Below, piece after piece: positions 1 to 16,696 of a stretch of DNA of 64,000 nucleotides. This DNA comes from Tetracladium setigerum. Taxonomy: Eukaryota > Ascomycota > Leotiomycetes > Helotiales. The first letter of the stretch is position 1; every line of letters starts with the position of its first letter. The position numbers were made by a program, and so were the translations under genes. The DNA lies in contig PZJY01000013.1 of the NCBI GenBank assembly GCA_031472005.1, forward strand, positions 930,001 through 994,000. The letters are read 5' to 3'. The notes below the pieces were generated by a model, which did no database searches, had not been told where the DNA came from, and saw only the letters and a list, made by a program, of their open reading frames with translations.

Positions 1-108
1 TGCCTTGATTATTCCGTGCGTACCTACCTACCAATCCGCAAAGCGATGTAGTACTATTTCAAAATCAACTAAGATCCCCCCACCTTCCGCCCCCCCAAAA
101 CACCATAT

Positions 109-4737
<4,629 letters not shown>

Positions 4738-5795
4738 ATGTTTACCTACATCCTCAATCTTTTCCCATCCAGCAAACCCGCCTCTGCCGCCGACATGTCG
4801 CAACAAACCACCACCCAAACCATTACTCGCGATGCCATCACCAAACTCTCCACCTCTCCTACCCTTAAGGAACCAATCGACCACCTCGAAAAAGTCTCCT
4901 ACCTCTTTGGCTACCCGATAGCACACTCCCTCTCCCCTCCTCCACGGCACAATCTACAAGGCACTCGATCTCAACTATGCCCAACATCTCTACGAAACAC
5001 AAGACATCATGTCCTGTCTCGCCCTGACCCAACTCCCCCAATTCTTCGGCGCCTCGGTCACCATGCCCTTCAAAGTAGCCATCATCCCCACCTCGACATG
5101 CTCACACCCGAAGGTGAAGCCATCGGCGCAGTGAACACCATCTTCTTGCGAAACAGCCCGTCCGGAAAGCGGTTACTCTGCGGCACCAACACGGATTGCA
5201 TTGGTATCCGCGAGGCCGTTCTACAAAATGTGACAAAGGAGATGTCGGCTGGGTTCAAGGGCAAGCCAGGAATGATCATTGGTGGGGGAGGAACCTGCAG
5301 AGCGGCCGTCTATGCGGTGAAGAATTTTTTCGAATGCTCCGAAGTCTATCTCGTGAACAGGGATAAGGCCGAAGTGGATCAGGTCATCAAGGAGTGCAAA
5401 TCCAAGGGATTTGGCGACACTTTGCGTTATGTTTCTACCGTTGAGGAAGCTCAAGCTCTCGCTGCACCCGCAGTCATTGTGAGCGCTATCCCGGATTTCG
5501 AGCCTAAGAGTGAGGATGAGATCCGCACCAGGAAGGTGATTGAGACGTTTTTGGGAAAGAAAGAGAAGGGTGCTATTTTGGAAATGTGCTATCATCCAAG
5601 CCCTAACACAGCTATTGCTGCATTGTCGGTAAAGGAGGGATGGCAATTGATTGAGGGACCGAGGCGATGATTTGGCAGGGCTTGGAACAGGATAAGGTCT
5701 GGCTGAGGAAGAGAGTCAGTGCATTGCCTGTGGAGGAGGTAAAGAAGGTCATTAAGGACAAGTTGGCTGCCAACCGGGCTGCGAATGGGCATTGA
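4738..5795 (+). CDS. qutB: Quinate/shikimate dehydrogenase, catabolic type, with frame breaks
   Basis: First enzyme of quinate catabolism: oxidises quinate to 3-dehydroquinate (and shikimate to dehydroshikimate) with NAD(P). The protein shows the shikimate-dehydrogenase fold: substrate domain with YPIAHSLSP, then GASVTMPFKV (catalytic Lys), the TPEGEAIGAVNT segment, NTDCIGI, and the glycine-rich nucleotide motif MIIGGGGTCRAAVYA. Starts are possible at 4738 and at 4795 (MSQQTT); the second matches fungal family starts better. The frame changes near 4935-4945 (net two bases missing or one extra), 5086-5089 (C run one short) and 5659-5660 (one base short), after which the C-terminal helix to the TGA at 5793-5795 becomes readable. 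Next to qutG, qutR and qutA, which supports a quinate rather than aromatic-biosynthesis role. Identity is well supported, intactness is not. Confidence 0.88.
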
Positions 5796-6396
5796 AACGA
5801 TTCTTTCTTCAAGGAAGAAATGTAGTTTGATATTTTTGCATTGCGAGGAGTTCTGAATTTTTTCTCTCCTTTTTTCCATCTTCTGTATTTATGGATCTTG
5901 TTTTCACATTCTCAGACATACATACATACATTTTCTGATCTAGACTCACTCTTTTTTTTCCATTTCAAATGTGTTTCTTTTCTGAGTCTACACGTTGAGA
6001 GATTCATCTGTTTGAATTACAGTATGTCTTGAGTGAGAGCGTTCGTCCCAGGCTTCCCAGTCATTATTCCCCAGCTGAGATACGCCGAGATTTCCATTGG
6101 CTGCCGCAAGGTCTTGGACTTCTTGGAGCGGGAAAGACTTCACCCACAACGACACACAACGACCAGCCAATCCCCCACTACCCCACAACGCCTACCTTCG
6201 CCTTCCCTCGGGCTCATTCACCACCCCACCACTGCATGACACAGCTCTCACATATCACAATAATCACATTTTGAGCTCCCACTTACACACGAGCTGTCTC
6301 TCCCTCTCTCCCTCTCTCCCTTTCAATCCTTTCCTTTCCTTTCCTTCTTCTCTCTCTCTCCTAAAACTAGAAACACCTAAATCAAAAATCTTCACA
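5796..6396. promoter_or_regulatory. qutB terminator / qutG promoter region with pyrimidine-rich leader
   Basis: About 600 bp between two tandem genes. The last 100 bases before the qutG start (about 6297-6360) are a long C/T tract (repeated tctccc and tttcc units), a common feature of fungal core promoters and 5' leaders; the start context cacaATGG is good. No other element was recognised. Confidence 0.5.
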
Positions 6397-8061
6397 ATGG
6401 CAGACCTCGCCCCCTCAACCCCAAAATCACAAGTCGAATTCACCGATGCGGAATTACAGGAGATATACCTCTTTGCGTTAGATCTCGGTCGTCGCGCGGG
6501 AAAGATACTATTGGATGGCGTGGAAAAGCGAACGAAGGGAGATAATGGAGATGGAGATGGAGAAGGATATAAGCAAGAGGTGCAGGTGGAGAAGATGAAT
6601 GCTGTTGATATTGTTACGCAGACTGATTTGGGTGTGTTTTACCCTATCTACCTCTCTTAACTTATCTTATCTGTTTTTCGAGCCTTTTCCAATTTCCTAG
6701 CACCCTGCGTTGGAGGCGGTTACATCTTACCTTACCATGGAATAGATTGACTAATCATTGAATGTGATTGGGGAATAATAGATGTGGAAGCTTTTATTAA
6801 AGGAGAGATATTTAAGAAATATCCTACTCATGAGTTCGTACCCTTTTATCTGTCTATTTATCTGTCATTGATCTTCCCCATCATACCTTCCCTTGGGAAT
6901 TTAATATACTTCGTGTGTTTCGAGTATGGGCTCACCCCAAAAAATTTAGATTCATAGGAGAAGAAACATACTCCTCTGGCAGTACGAAAGACTACCTCAT
7001 CACCGCTGCTCCTACATGGTGTGTAGACCCGTTAGATGGAACAGTAAATTACACACATCTATTCCGTACGTTCTCTTTCTGTCTCTCTCCAATCCCAAAC
7101 CCCAAACCAAACTCCAATTCATCCCAAATCCAACCCAAGCAACCACAATACATCCAATCCAATCTAATCCAACCCAACCCCAAACCACCCCTCTAACACC
7201 TCCCATCTAGCAACATTCTGCACCTCAATAGCCTTCCTACTTAACAACCAACCCATAATCGGCATAATCCACGCTCCCCTCCTCCACACCACCTTTTCCT
7301 CTCTCAAAAACCACGGCGCATGGCAAAACCACCACTCCCCCCACCCAGAAATCTTCCCACCAATTCGATTGCCGTATGTGAAGAATAACCCTTTACCAGT
7401 GAATGCGCCAAAGGGATGTACGTTTGGGTGTGAGTGGGGGAAGGATAGGAGGGTGGGTGTGGGAGGGAATTTGGAGAGGAAGATCGAGAGTTTTGTGGGT
7501 TGGCTGGGGATGGTGGTGTTGGTGGTGGTGGAGGTACGGGGAGAAAAGGGGAATGGTTCATGGTGTTAGGAGTCTAGGAAGGTAAGTCTTTTTCTTTTTT
7601 TTCTTTCTTTTCAAATTTTTTTTCTTGATACATATATCTACATCTCTTCCATGCACGAATTTCCCACCTCCCTTCCTCCCAACCACCCCCTCCTCCTCCA
7701 TCACACCAAACCGACTAACACCCCCTCCCTTCCCTCCTCCAGCGCAACGCTCGACCTAGCCTACGTAGCCTGTGGCTCCCTGGACATCTGGTGGGAAGGC
7801 GGCTGTTGGGAATGGGATGTAGCAGCCGGCATCGCCATCCTCCTCGAAGCTGGCGGTTTAGCGACGACGGCGAACCCACCGCCGAACCCAGCCACAGATC
7901 CAATCGAAGATGTTAAGTTGGGAAGTCGGTTGTATCTTGCGATTAGGCCGGCGGCGGATAATCCTGAGACTGGGGAGAGTGGGAGGGAAGCGCAGGAGAG
8001 GGTTGTGAGGGAGGTTTGGGGGAGGGTTAGGGGGCTGGATTATGTGAGGCCTGGGGCTTGA
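6397..8061 (+). CDS. qutG: Inositol-monophosphatase-like protein of the quinate cluster
   Basis: Member of the inositol monophosphatase superfamily (Mg-dependent phosphoesterase fold). In Aspergillus the qutG gene sits in the quinate cluster; its substrate is not settled. Exons: 6397-6631, 6782-6833, 6950-7065, 7211-7581, 7743-8061. Visible motifs are FIGEETY (metal-binding Glu), [14 protein letters not shown] (the WxxDPLDGTxN metal site) and [13 protein letters not shown] (the C-terminal metal-binding WDVAAG). Introns have GT and TAG or CAG borders. Inside exon 4, between about 7500 and 7560, the frame must change by a net one codon position to pass from VGWLG to [12 protein letters not shown]; the local DNA is a run of GGT/GGGG units, so lost bases are plausible. 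Strong family call; function in quinate use inferred from the neighbours. Confidence 0.88.
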
Positions 8062-8263
8062 TTATGGGGCGTGGTATAGAAGGTGGTAGTGTAAGGGGCA
8101 GGTTGAGAGATGGATGGAGATAGGGGTTGAGATGGGTGAGGTGGGTGGATGGATATTGAATAATAGATGGAAATATGAAAAGATTGAAAAATGGATGTGA
8201 TGTATTGGTTTTTGAAATTGTGAATTTTTGAGTAATTATTTTATACTACACGCCTCCTCTAAT

Positions 8264-11060
8264 CTACTCCTCATACCGATGATAATTCGCCAAAACCTCC
8301 AACCTCATCCTCCGCTTCGGCGCCTTCCTGCCCGTCATCAACTCAAATTGTGCAATCGCTTGCTCGGGCAGTAACTCCAACCCATCAACAATAACCCAAG
8401 GCTGCTTCGTCTCTTCTCGCACCTTCCGCATCTGCTTGAGCAGCGGTGTGTTCAAGGGGAGATATGCCAGTTCGGCGACAACGCCACCGCTGGGACTTCG
8501 CAGCCATTGGAGAGGCATTTCAAAATTGGCGGGTTCTTCGCCGCGCATACTGCGGGCTGGGACGCAGGAGACGATCATGGTGGGTTGGTTGAAATTACTG
8601 GGCCATTCTTCGGTGAGGGTGGGGAGGATGCGGACGATTTCGCCGTCGGTGGTTAGGCCGGATGCCCAGGAGTTGAAGTGGTTTGCTACGACTTGGGCGT
8701 TTGAGAGCTGGACTAGATATTAGTCTATGATTTTTAAAAAGAGTTAATGCGGTGCATTTGTGCTGGATTGAGAGAGGGTCTTCTTTACCGTTCGGTTGTA
8801 CATGAATACCTTCCGGCACCCCATTTGGATCATAGCATAAATTGCTGCTCGTGCCATCCCACCCGCTCCAATGACAAGACCCGTGGTACTCGACGGCTGA
8901 ACAACATTTCTAGGAGAGATGTTACGCCTGAGACAGGTCATCTGGAAGGTTATGGTCAGCATTTGAGATTGAGAGTAATTTGCACAAGCAAATGCAGGAT
9001 TCTCGCTAAAAGAAGAATGACTTACAATACCAACGAAATCTGTATTGTCGCCATAATATGCACAGATGGGTCCTGATTTGCTGCGATTGTTGGCCTGTCG
9101 AAGCAGTGATTCTGTACTCCCGTCCAAGTTTCCGTTGGGCAGCATACGAAGAGGTAGTAACGTGTTGACAGCCCCAATGGCTTTTGCATGATAACTCTTC
9201 GCAGCAATGCGAGAAAGTATTTGAACCTAAGCAGAGTCAGTGAAATGCAAAGAAGAATGCCAAACAGGGTAGCTACTTTATACGGTTGGGTAATAGCCGC
9301 TCCACCAAAGTTTGGATCCTGTCCCAATCTTTGAATGTCTTCCAGTGATGCCATGTCCAAAGATTGAAAGTTATGGCTCAGGCCACAAACTTGATAAGCA
9401 GCCGTATGCATTGCTGGGGATAGACTGTAGAAAACACTACCACCTAAGATCATAAAATGTAGAGGGTCGAGTAGTTGTGACTGGTAAAGGGCTTCCATCG
9501 CTTCCGAGGCTGTGGTGAGATACTGTCGAAGTTGACTTCTCGAAACAGTGGTTTGCATGATAGGATGTGTGACTGGTGTGAAGATTCGATTGGCGACCAA
9601 AGAAGGACGACCATGCTCCCCAAGATTGTATGCAATCACCTATAATTTGAATTAGTAAGTGTATTCAAAATAAGCATAAGCCCAAATTTGACACATAGAA
9701 TGTGCGAGATTTCCTTCATAACCTGATTACATGCCAGGGAGGAATTCACATACTGGAAGATGATTAGGAATAGTCTCGATCGCGTTCAAGAACATCCGAA
9801 CAGCATTATTGTCCCGAGGATCTGATGTTCTTCGAACAAATCGAACCATGTCGCAACCAAGAGCCAGTGCATTTGCATACTCCGTCATTCTCGTTCCGTC
9901 ATTCCAGCTCCAACTCGTCCCCTTTTCTGCAAGATACTGTCCTATTACCTTTGAACGGCCCGAAATTTTGACAAGCCGTTTAACGCCCTCTGCTGGGTAT
10001 TTCAAGTCAATGACGAGATACTCGACACCAAATCGAAGTCCATGTTCAAGAAGACTGAAATAGGTGTGCTCCTTTTCAACTAAAGTCATAGGAGTATCCC
10101 CAAACACATAATCCTCTACATGGAATATTATAGGCACCCCTAGCTTTCTTCGAATGGTCGCGATTTGCTCTCCGATAACCTTTTGGAAGTCTGGAACCCA
10201 AGCGTCGATTTTGAGTCTGGGGTTTCTGATTAGCACCGCACCGATTAAACTGTAGGAATTACTTACTGCACCGCATCAGCACCAGCCTCCAACTCCTCTA
10301 GCTCTAGGTCCGGAATAGTTGAAAGCCGTAGAGACAGGGCATATGTGTGAGACCTGCACTCCGGAGGGAGAGCCGCAATTGAAAACGGACTTTCAAACCC
10401 ACACCGAGCCAACCCTTGCCCTGTTAAGTTGTCCAGGAATGCCGAGAAGTCCTCCTTTGCATACTTCAATCTCGATGACACATTCCCTATCCCATTTTCC
10501 GGCGGTGTCTGAGAGCCGTCACAACTTGGATCGTATAGATTGTAGTATTCCAGATTCGAGCAATTCCGATGTCCTAGATCTGCCTGTTCTAAGCGAGCAG
10601 CCTCTTCATGGCTTAGCCTTAGCAGATCCCGTATCCTATCGCTCTCCCTTGTAATGTACACAACCGGGTTTGTTTTGGAGTATTCGTGGAGTGTTCGTTG
10701 GCCCTGCGTGGATAAACTCCCCATCCCACATTCAATTATACATCCCATCCTGTTCTCTTCCAGCATCTGCCGTAAAACCTCGATATTTCGCTTGTAGAAG
10801 CTTTGATTGCCATACTGTCGAAGGAAAGAGCCTTTGGAAAGGCCCGTTACCAGTTGAAAGTAGTAATCCTCCGTCACAAGTCGTCTGCCGAGATGTGTTG
10901 CTCCAACGAATCCTAGGGTTCTCTTGCCCGCGCCCCGACTGCCTATTAACACAATTGACGCACCATGTGCAAACTCCCTCGTGATGGGACTCGGTGGTCG
11001 ATAGTCCAAGTTGAGTGAAAATCCATTGGATTGCTGCTGGACTTGAGTAATCACGGCCAT
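8264..11060 (-). CDS. qutR: Quinate pathway repressor, AROM-like three-domain protein
   Basis: Homologue of the QUTR/QA-1S repressor, which is derived from the last three domains of the pentafunctional AROM protein and is thought to silence the QUTA activator when quinate is absent. Six exons: 11060-10267, 10216-9754, 9639-9277, 9226-9026, 8941-8789, 8708-8264; every junction keeps frame. Domain 1 is shikimate-kinase-like with a P-loop variant (IGSRGAGKRTLG). Domain 2 is type I 3-dehydroquinase-like (AGADAVQ, then LKIDAWVPDF). Domain 3 is shikimate-dehydrogenase-like (FYSLSPAMHTAAY, GGAAITQPYK, KAIGAVNTLLP, NTDFVGI, VIGAGGMARAAIYAM). About 820 residues, near the size of QUTR. Divergent from qutA across 0.75 kb. 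This is the one QUT gene here without a frame break. A plain biosynthetic AROM is excluded because the synthase and EPSP domains are absent. Confidence 0.92.
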
Positions 11061-11806
11061 CTTTCGCTGGTTGTTTCTTCCTTGTATTTCACGTGACCAT
11101 GTCGGACAAGGGTGCTGGTTTCGATCACCTGAGTTCGTCGAACCAAGAATGGCCAAAACGTTGCTGCGATTCAATTCAGAAAATCGCAATTACTTCCACA
11201 TCCGATTGTCAAGTGTCAAAGATGAGCAAAATTGTGAGAAATGGAAAAGACATGCGATAATCTACTTCCCCATGAATAAGGTCTAGTCTGGGCCAGATTC
11301 CCGCCGGACGAAGTACAGTACGGCAACTGAGCGGTTAAATTCTTTCCCGTCAGTTTGAGGGCGTTGTGGGGAAGTCAAATGCCAATCCCTCCAATTGTCA
11401 ATTCCTCTCCCTCCGTGCTAGGTTCTTCGAGCTTGACCATGATTGAGGGTTTTGCATGAGAACTGCCGACTACTCCAGATTCTCCCCCAACTCTCCACGA
11501 CCCCAGATTATCACGACCCCCTCTTGATCATCTATTCCAGCATCTGGCAACTATTTGCTTCTTCACTAAATCGATCTCAATCGCAAGGAGTACCTTCTCG
11601 TTCCACATTTTGGATTGCGAAGCTTGTTGCGAATTCCGATCAACGCGCCTTCAATATCCCCTTCCCTCCCACGAATTCTCTCCGAGAAATAACCCTGTGG
11701 GCAGAAGAAATCTGGATGAGCAGATTGCGCATGCTGCCTTCGGGCGACTCGATGCGTGGCGGCTAGCCAGCGGCCGTGAAAAGAACGACAAGATACAATA
11801 CATGTA
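11061..11806. promoter_or_regulatory. Divergent promoter between qutR and qutA
   Basis: 746 bp shared by the repressor and activator genes. It carries no convincing ORF and no full QUTA palindrome that I can see. The part before qutA is C/T-rich around 11380-11560. The arrangement implies shared chromatin and possible cross-regulation. Confidence 0.55.
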
Positions 11807-14678
11807 ATGGCGCAAGTTAATCCTGCCAGCACAGGGAAGGAAAATCCCGGTGCGCCCGAGGAAAGCAAGAATGGAACGGTCAAGAAAAATACGAAGAAGA
11901 AGCAAACCGTAAGAACGAGGGTTTCTCAAGCATGCGATAGGTGTCGGGATAGAAAGGATAGATGCGATGGAAGGAAGCCAAGATGCGAGAATTGCACCAC
12001 CAATGGTCGGGAATGTTCCTACGATACGAACGTCAAGAAACGAGGCTTGCCGAGGGTATGTCAGGGGAATGGAGAAGCTTTGGGGCTTTGCTATAAAAGA
12101 AGTCGAGGATGTCGAGGAGAATATGATCACAGCCATGGGAGGGGACAACGAGCAACTTGCGATGTGGAATGATGAAGCCAATTCGGAAAATCTTGTTGGC
12201 CTATGGAGGAAATCCCAGATCTCGCAAAAGCTAGAAAGCCTACTCTCGTCGATGTCTCTAGAGCCAGCAGAGGGCGTGAAGCGCAAGCGCGCTGATTCGG
12301 GACCACAATCTTCGAAGAAAGGAGCGGGGGCCAAAGCTACAAATACATATCTCACTCCACAGGCTGAAAACAGTCTCAACGAATGGGATATTGGCGGATA
12401 TTTAGATCCGGGGCTTGACATGCGAACACCAGTCAATGCTCCGAGTCCCATGAGCTTCCAACCTGTAAGCCAGGCTGCCCCGCATGTCTCTGTTGAATAC
12501 AATGGACCTTCAACTTCAGCGGCTAGCAACCCTCCTGAATCTATCTTAAGTCCTTCGAGCGCGAATCCTGCGCCATCGGTCACTTCATGTACTGCGCCTG
12601 TCATTCCAGATCTGCCTTCCGAAACTTGGCATCTGTTAGATGTATACTTTTCATATACACACTCGTGGTTACCCATCATCGCAAAATCTACACTGCTTCG
12701 GATCTCTCACCAATACTCACGGCGTAACCCCTCCGCGCCGGATTCAGGATCTGGGGATCGTGCGGTTCTCTGGGCCGCAATTGCGTACGCAAAGTTTCAG
12801 CACCGAGCTATCAACAATATCCCAAGAGCTCTTGGCTCGGTGGGAGAGATGGTTTGGACAGCAGAAAAGATGTACAATCAAGCAAGAACTTTTATACCAA
12901 ATGAAGAAGGGACTCTTGAGATTGGTCATGTTCAAGCACTTCTCATTTTGACGCTCGCCAATATGGGGACAGACCATTTGAGTAGAGCTTGGTTCCTCAT
13001 TGGACATGCCGTCCGTGCTGCAATTGAGCTCCAACTGGACCAACCTTCAGAGCATAGCTTTGCTGCATCAAAATCCAAATTAAGAGCCAAGCATGTTTAC
13101 TTAGGATGCTTCGTGGTTGACACATTAGTCGCTGCCCGACTTGGCCGACGTCCACATATAAGAGCTGCCGAAGTTGCTCAAGTCGGATCACTAGAAGAAG
13201 ATGAGCAAGAGGAATGGGATCCCTGGACTGACTGTCTTAGCGTTCGGCGATCTAGCACATCAAATCACTCTAGAATTCCGGCAGAAATTCTTAGCACATT
13301 CAACAAGCTAGTGCAAGTTCTCAGGATACTCAACGAAGCAATCTGTATGATAGCGACCACTCCAGCATCTACTCGCCAGCTCAGCGCTGAATTCGTTGAG
13401 AAATTACTCGCCTGGACCCGAACGCAACCTTCACCGTCACATTTTGACACAGATTCTATGCAGTCAGCTCCGGCTTTATCTCTACTTCCTCACCAATATC
13501 ATCTTCATGCTGTTTATTCCACTACTCTTGCCACATCATATCTGCTTGCGGCCAATCATAACAACAATGCCATGGCACCAGCAGCAAAGTCTGCTAGGAG
13601 GACAACCGACATTTTGAGTCAATACTCGAACACTTTTGGACTCCTCATTGTGCCTCCTACTTACGAGTATTACATAAAGACTGCTTACGATGTTGTGAAT
13701 GCTGTTCAGAGCAGCATTGACCATACACATATCGTAATTAATGACTGGAGAAGGAGTCTTGATTACTGCTTGGAGACGATGGAACCCGCTTGGCCTATTC
13801 TCGAAACGTACAGAAACTCAATTACGTCCCTCTCGAGGCTGCAACGAAGGGAGAGTCAGGTTGCATTTGACTTGATCAGTGGTTCTAATCATTCAAATAT
13901 TGAAAGCGAAAGTCCACATCCAACCAAAACACCCCAAAGTATGAACAGTTATGGAGCGGTTAGCCACCCAAGCCCTCTCAATGGTTCACAAGGCCAAAAC
14001 CCACGGAATCAAAGATTTACATCCACATCATCCCAGCGAACTGCCTCGTTTGGCCAGTCTTCAAATCCTGGACTTCCACAAAATCCTCTCAGTATATACG
14101 AAAATGCACATGCTACTTTCGGTATGGGCAATCCTCCTACCCAGCCTTCTCGAGAAGGGGGTCAATTCCAAACCTCGGTTCAATCATTAGCACGGCCGAG
14201 CATTCAGTTCCATCCTCTTCTACTCAAGACCTTGAGTAAAGATACCGATGTTATGGGTGAGCCTGTGTTCGGCGATCTTATGCGTCTCGACGCAACGGAA
14301 TGGTAAATCCCCCTCCCCCCATCTTTTTCCATGCAGAACTAATCCTTTTCCAGGACAGGAAACTTGGACCAAAGCCTTGTCAATCTCGGTTTCACTGACC
14401 AAGACAACCCCCAAGCCTTCTACACCATCTGCCAACAGCCAGACCCCCTCCAGTCGAACAACGTGTTTCAACAGCTCGCCGCAAACTCGGCGGCCGAAAC
14501 AATGAGCTATCTTGACAATGCCGCGTTTGGGGGTTTGGGACTGGGTCTACCAGGCTTCGAAGGCTTTGGCTTTGGTGTTGATGAGAACATGTCGGAGGGA
14601 ATTGAGGCTGGGCAGATCCTGCAAGCTTTGGCTGCTGGTGAGCAGGGTGGACAACAGTCGAGTCGGATCAATGATTGA
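11807..14678 (+). CDS. qutA: Quinate utilisation activator, Zn(II)2Cys6 transcription factor
   Basis: Homologue of QUTA/QA-1F, the nuclear activator of quinate genes. The N-terminal zinc cluster reads CDRCRDRKDRCDG then RCENCTTNGREC: spacing C-x2-C-x6-C-x6-C-x2-C-x6-C, followed by the characteristic RGLP and GYVRGMEKLWG segment. The middle is the fungal-specific regulatory domain (PSETWHLLDVYFSYTHSWLPI, then HLSRAWFLIGHAVRAAIEL, then KHVYLGCFVVDTLVAARLGR). Exon 1 ends at 14302 and exon 2 is 14354-14678; the 51-nt intron has a GTAAAT donor and CAG acceptor, and the tail is Gly-rich. Near 12051-12058 the frame changes by a net two missing bases (or one extra) right after the zinc cluster. The sequence there contains GTATGT, but an intron cannot explain it because the conserved YVRGMEKLWG starts at once. 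Confidence 0.9.
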
Positions 14679-14875
14679 CACTGGTGATATTTGATACTTC
14701 TGTATATTATTACGACGATATGTGCATTGCACTGAAACATCGAAAATTCGTTTACAAGGCACTATTTGCATATTGGAAACGGGTTTTAAAATTATGAATT
14801 CGCAACGCAATCTCTCGAAAGCGTCTCACTGTCTTACATATAGAAATTCAAAGCCTCTTGCCATGCTCAATTGCT

Positions 14876-15783
14876 TCACAGCCACTGCTTATTTCCATGG
14901 TGAGAAACGAACGAACCTGTCTCTTCTATGGTGACACCCTCAATAACCTTCTTTTGCGCGAGAACGCTCTCTTCGGTTGTAATGGCTCCCTGGAAAGCCG
15001 GGTAGGCATTCTGAAAGCTCTTAAGCATGGCCATAATACCCACAAGCTCTTCTTCAGTTGCTAAAGAAAGAGTCAGCCTGTCTCATTTGTCTTATTTCCC
15101 TCCAGCGAAGAACTTACGTTGCACCTGTGAAGTATTCACCAGTCCCGGACTAAGGGCAAACACCACGATACCCTCCTCCCTCAGTTCGCCTGCATACTTA
15201 ACGACCACCATATTTGCGGCAGCTTTCATGGACGCATAGACCACGGCGCCTGGAACTTGATGCTTCAGGACCAACTCCGTATCCGCCATACCGCTCGAGA
15301 TGACTGTGATCTTCTTCACGCTTCCCTTGCGGACTAGAGGGAGGAAAGCGTTGATGGAGAACATGACGCCGATCACGAGGACGTCCAAACTGTCTGTCAT
15401 CTCCTGTTTGAGTGTAGCTTCCTTTCCAATGAATTCCGAAGGCTGTAGTCGTGCTGTTGAGGTCCCTTGGAGGGCACCGTTGACAATGAGATAATCCACG
15501 CCTTTTGTGATCTTTGCGACTTCCTCGGCTGCTTTGGTGAGGGAGTCGCTGTCTGTCATGTCGGCGGTGAAGAGGTGAACATTCTTGATAGAGTCGGCCT
15601 CGAGTTTTGCCTGGACTGTTTCAATTGATCGGACGAGTCCGATGACTGTGTTTTTGGAGTCCTTGCTCAGCTGGCGAAGCCATTCGTACTGTTTGGATGT
15701 TAGCTGATGATATATGTCGGGTTGTGAAGAAGATCACTTACTCCAAGGCCACGAGAAGCACCGACGATGACATATGAAGCCAT
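14876..15783 (-). CDS. Short-chain dehydrogenase/reductase
   Basis: Rossmann-fold NAD(P)-dependent oxidoreductase of unknown substrate. Exons: 15783-15742, 15688-15118, 15060-14876. Exon 1 encodes MASYVIVGASRGLG, the TGxxxGxG-type cofactor loop. Later motifs are DYLIVNGAL (NNAG-like), ITVISSGMAD with the catalytic Ser, and the YASMKAA signature (YxxxK). About 260 residues, usual for classical SDRs. It converges on qutA with only about 200 bp between stops. The closest feel is to the C-factor/sniffer-type SDRs, but this is an impression. No frame break seen. A role in quinate use is not supported by known cluster content. Confidence 0.85.
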
Positions 15784-16696
15784 TGTTTTTATATTTAGAA
15801 TGGAGTTTGGTATGGTTTGGTGAAAGATGTTTGGTTGAATTTGCTTGGGGTAGTTTGAAGTACGAGAAAGATCAGAGGTTGTTGAGATAGTTTTGGATCG
15901 TTGGTGCGGGATGCTGTTGATGAGATGCTGCAGATGAGTACTTGATCACCAGAGGGCCTTGGTCTTATATACTGCAAGGTACACCACACCCTATTGACGC
16001 AGAAATATAACCATCCATGAATTGCTTAATTAATTTCATACCACTTACAAATCCAATGTACATGCATTTGGTGAAAGTAGTAAATGTATAACATGTGCGA
16101 GAGATTTGCAAGCAGAATATCGCCGCGCACAGTCGCGCGGGAGCCTCGATACGCCGACCCCCTTGTAAGTGCACGGGAGCAAGCGGCGGATATGCACTAT
16201 GGCGACATGGTGTCGCACTCTCGAGTCTGACAGGTATACACATATATACTTATCTATAAGCTAAGCTGAGGCCGATAGGTTCCGACCTTCTTGAAAAGGT
16301 TCTCTGTATCCTGACACTGCAAACGAGTTCCAATCAATTATATGTGAGAGTAGCAATTTATGAATTCAATCGATTCAGATGAAGTTGTTGCGGAGGCGTG
16401 CTTGTCGTACGTGCCGTATAATATGCAGGCATGTATAGCACGGTGTGGCCAATGTGAGTAGCCAATCATGCTGACCTAACAGCACACCCATGTGCCCACA
16501 CAGCGTATCTTATGGGCGGCTTGCTGACACTCCCGTTGCTCCTGGAATACCTAATGTCTTCACTAGGTAGTCGGCGGGGACGAACTCACACCTCGTACTC
16601 CCGTCAATCTCACAACACAAACACGAAATCGATCTGGGGAAATGCGCCGCCTTAGCTACTACACCGTACAATAATCCAATTATCTACCTTGTTAGC
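15784..16696. other. Intergenic region without recognised genes
   Basis: About 0.9 kb between divergent SDR and zinc-cluster genes. It contains AT-rich DNA and short ORFs without family features. It should hold two promoters; no element was identified. Confidence 0.5.

Noticed and set aside
12051..12070. Possible intron in qutA starting at GTATGT
   Set aside because: The conserved YVRGMEKLWG segment begins within the would-be intron, so the site is coding and the break is a small indel.
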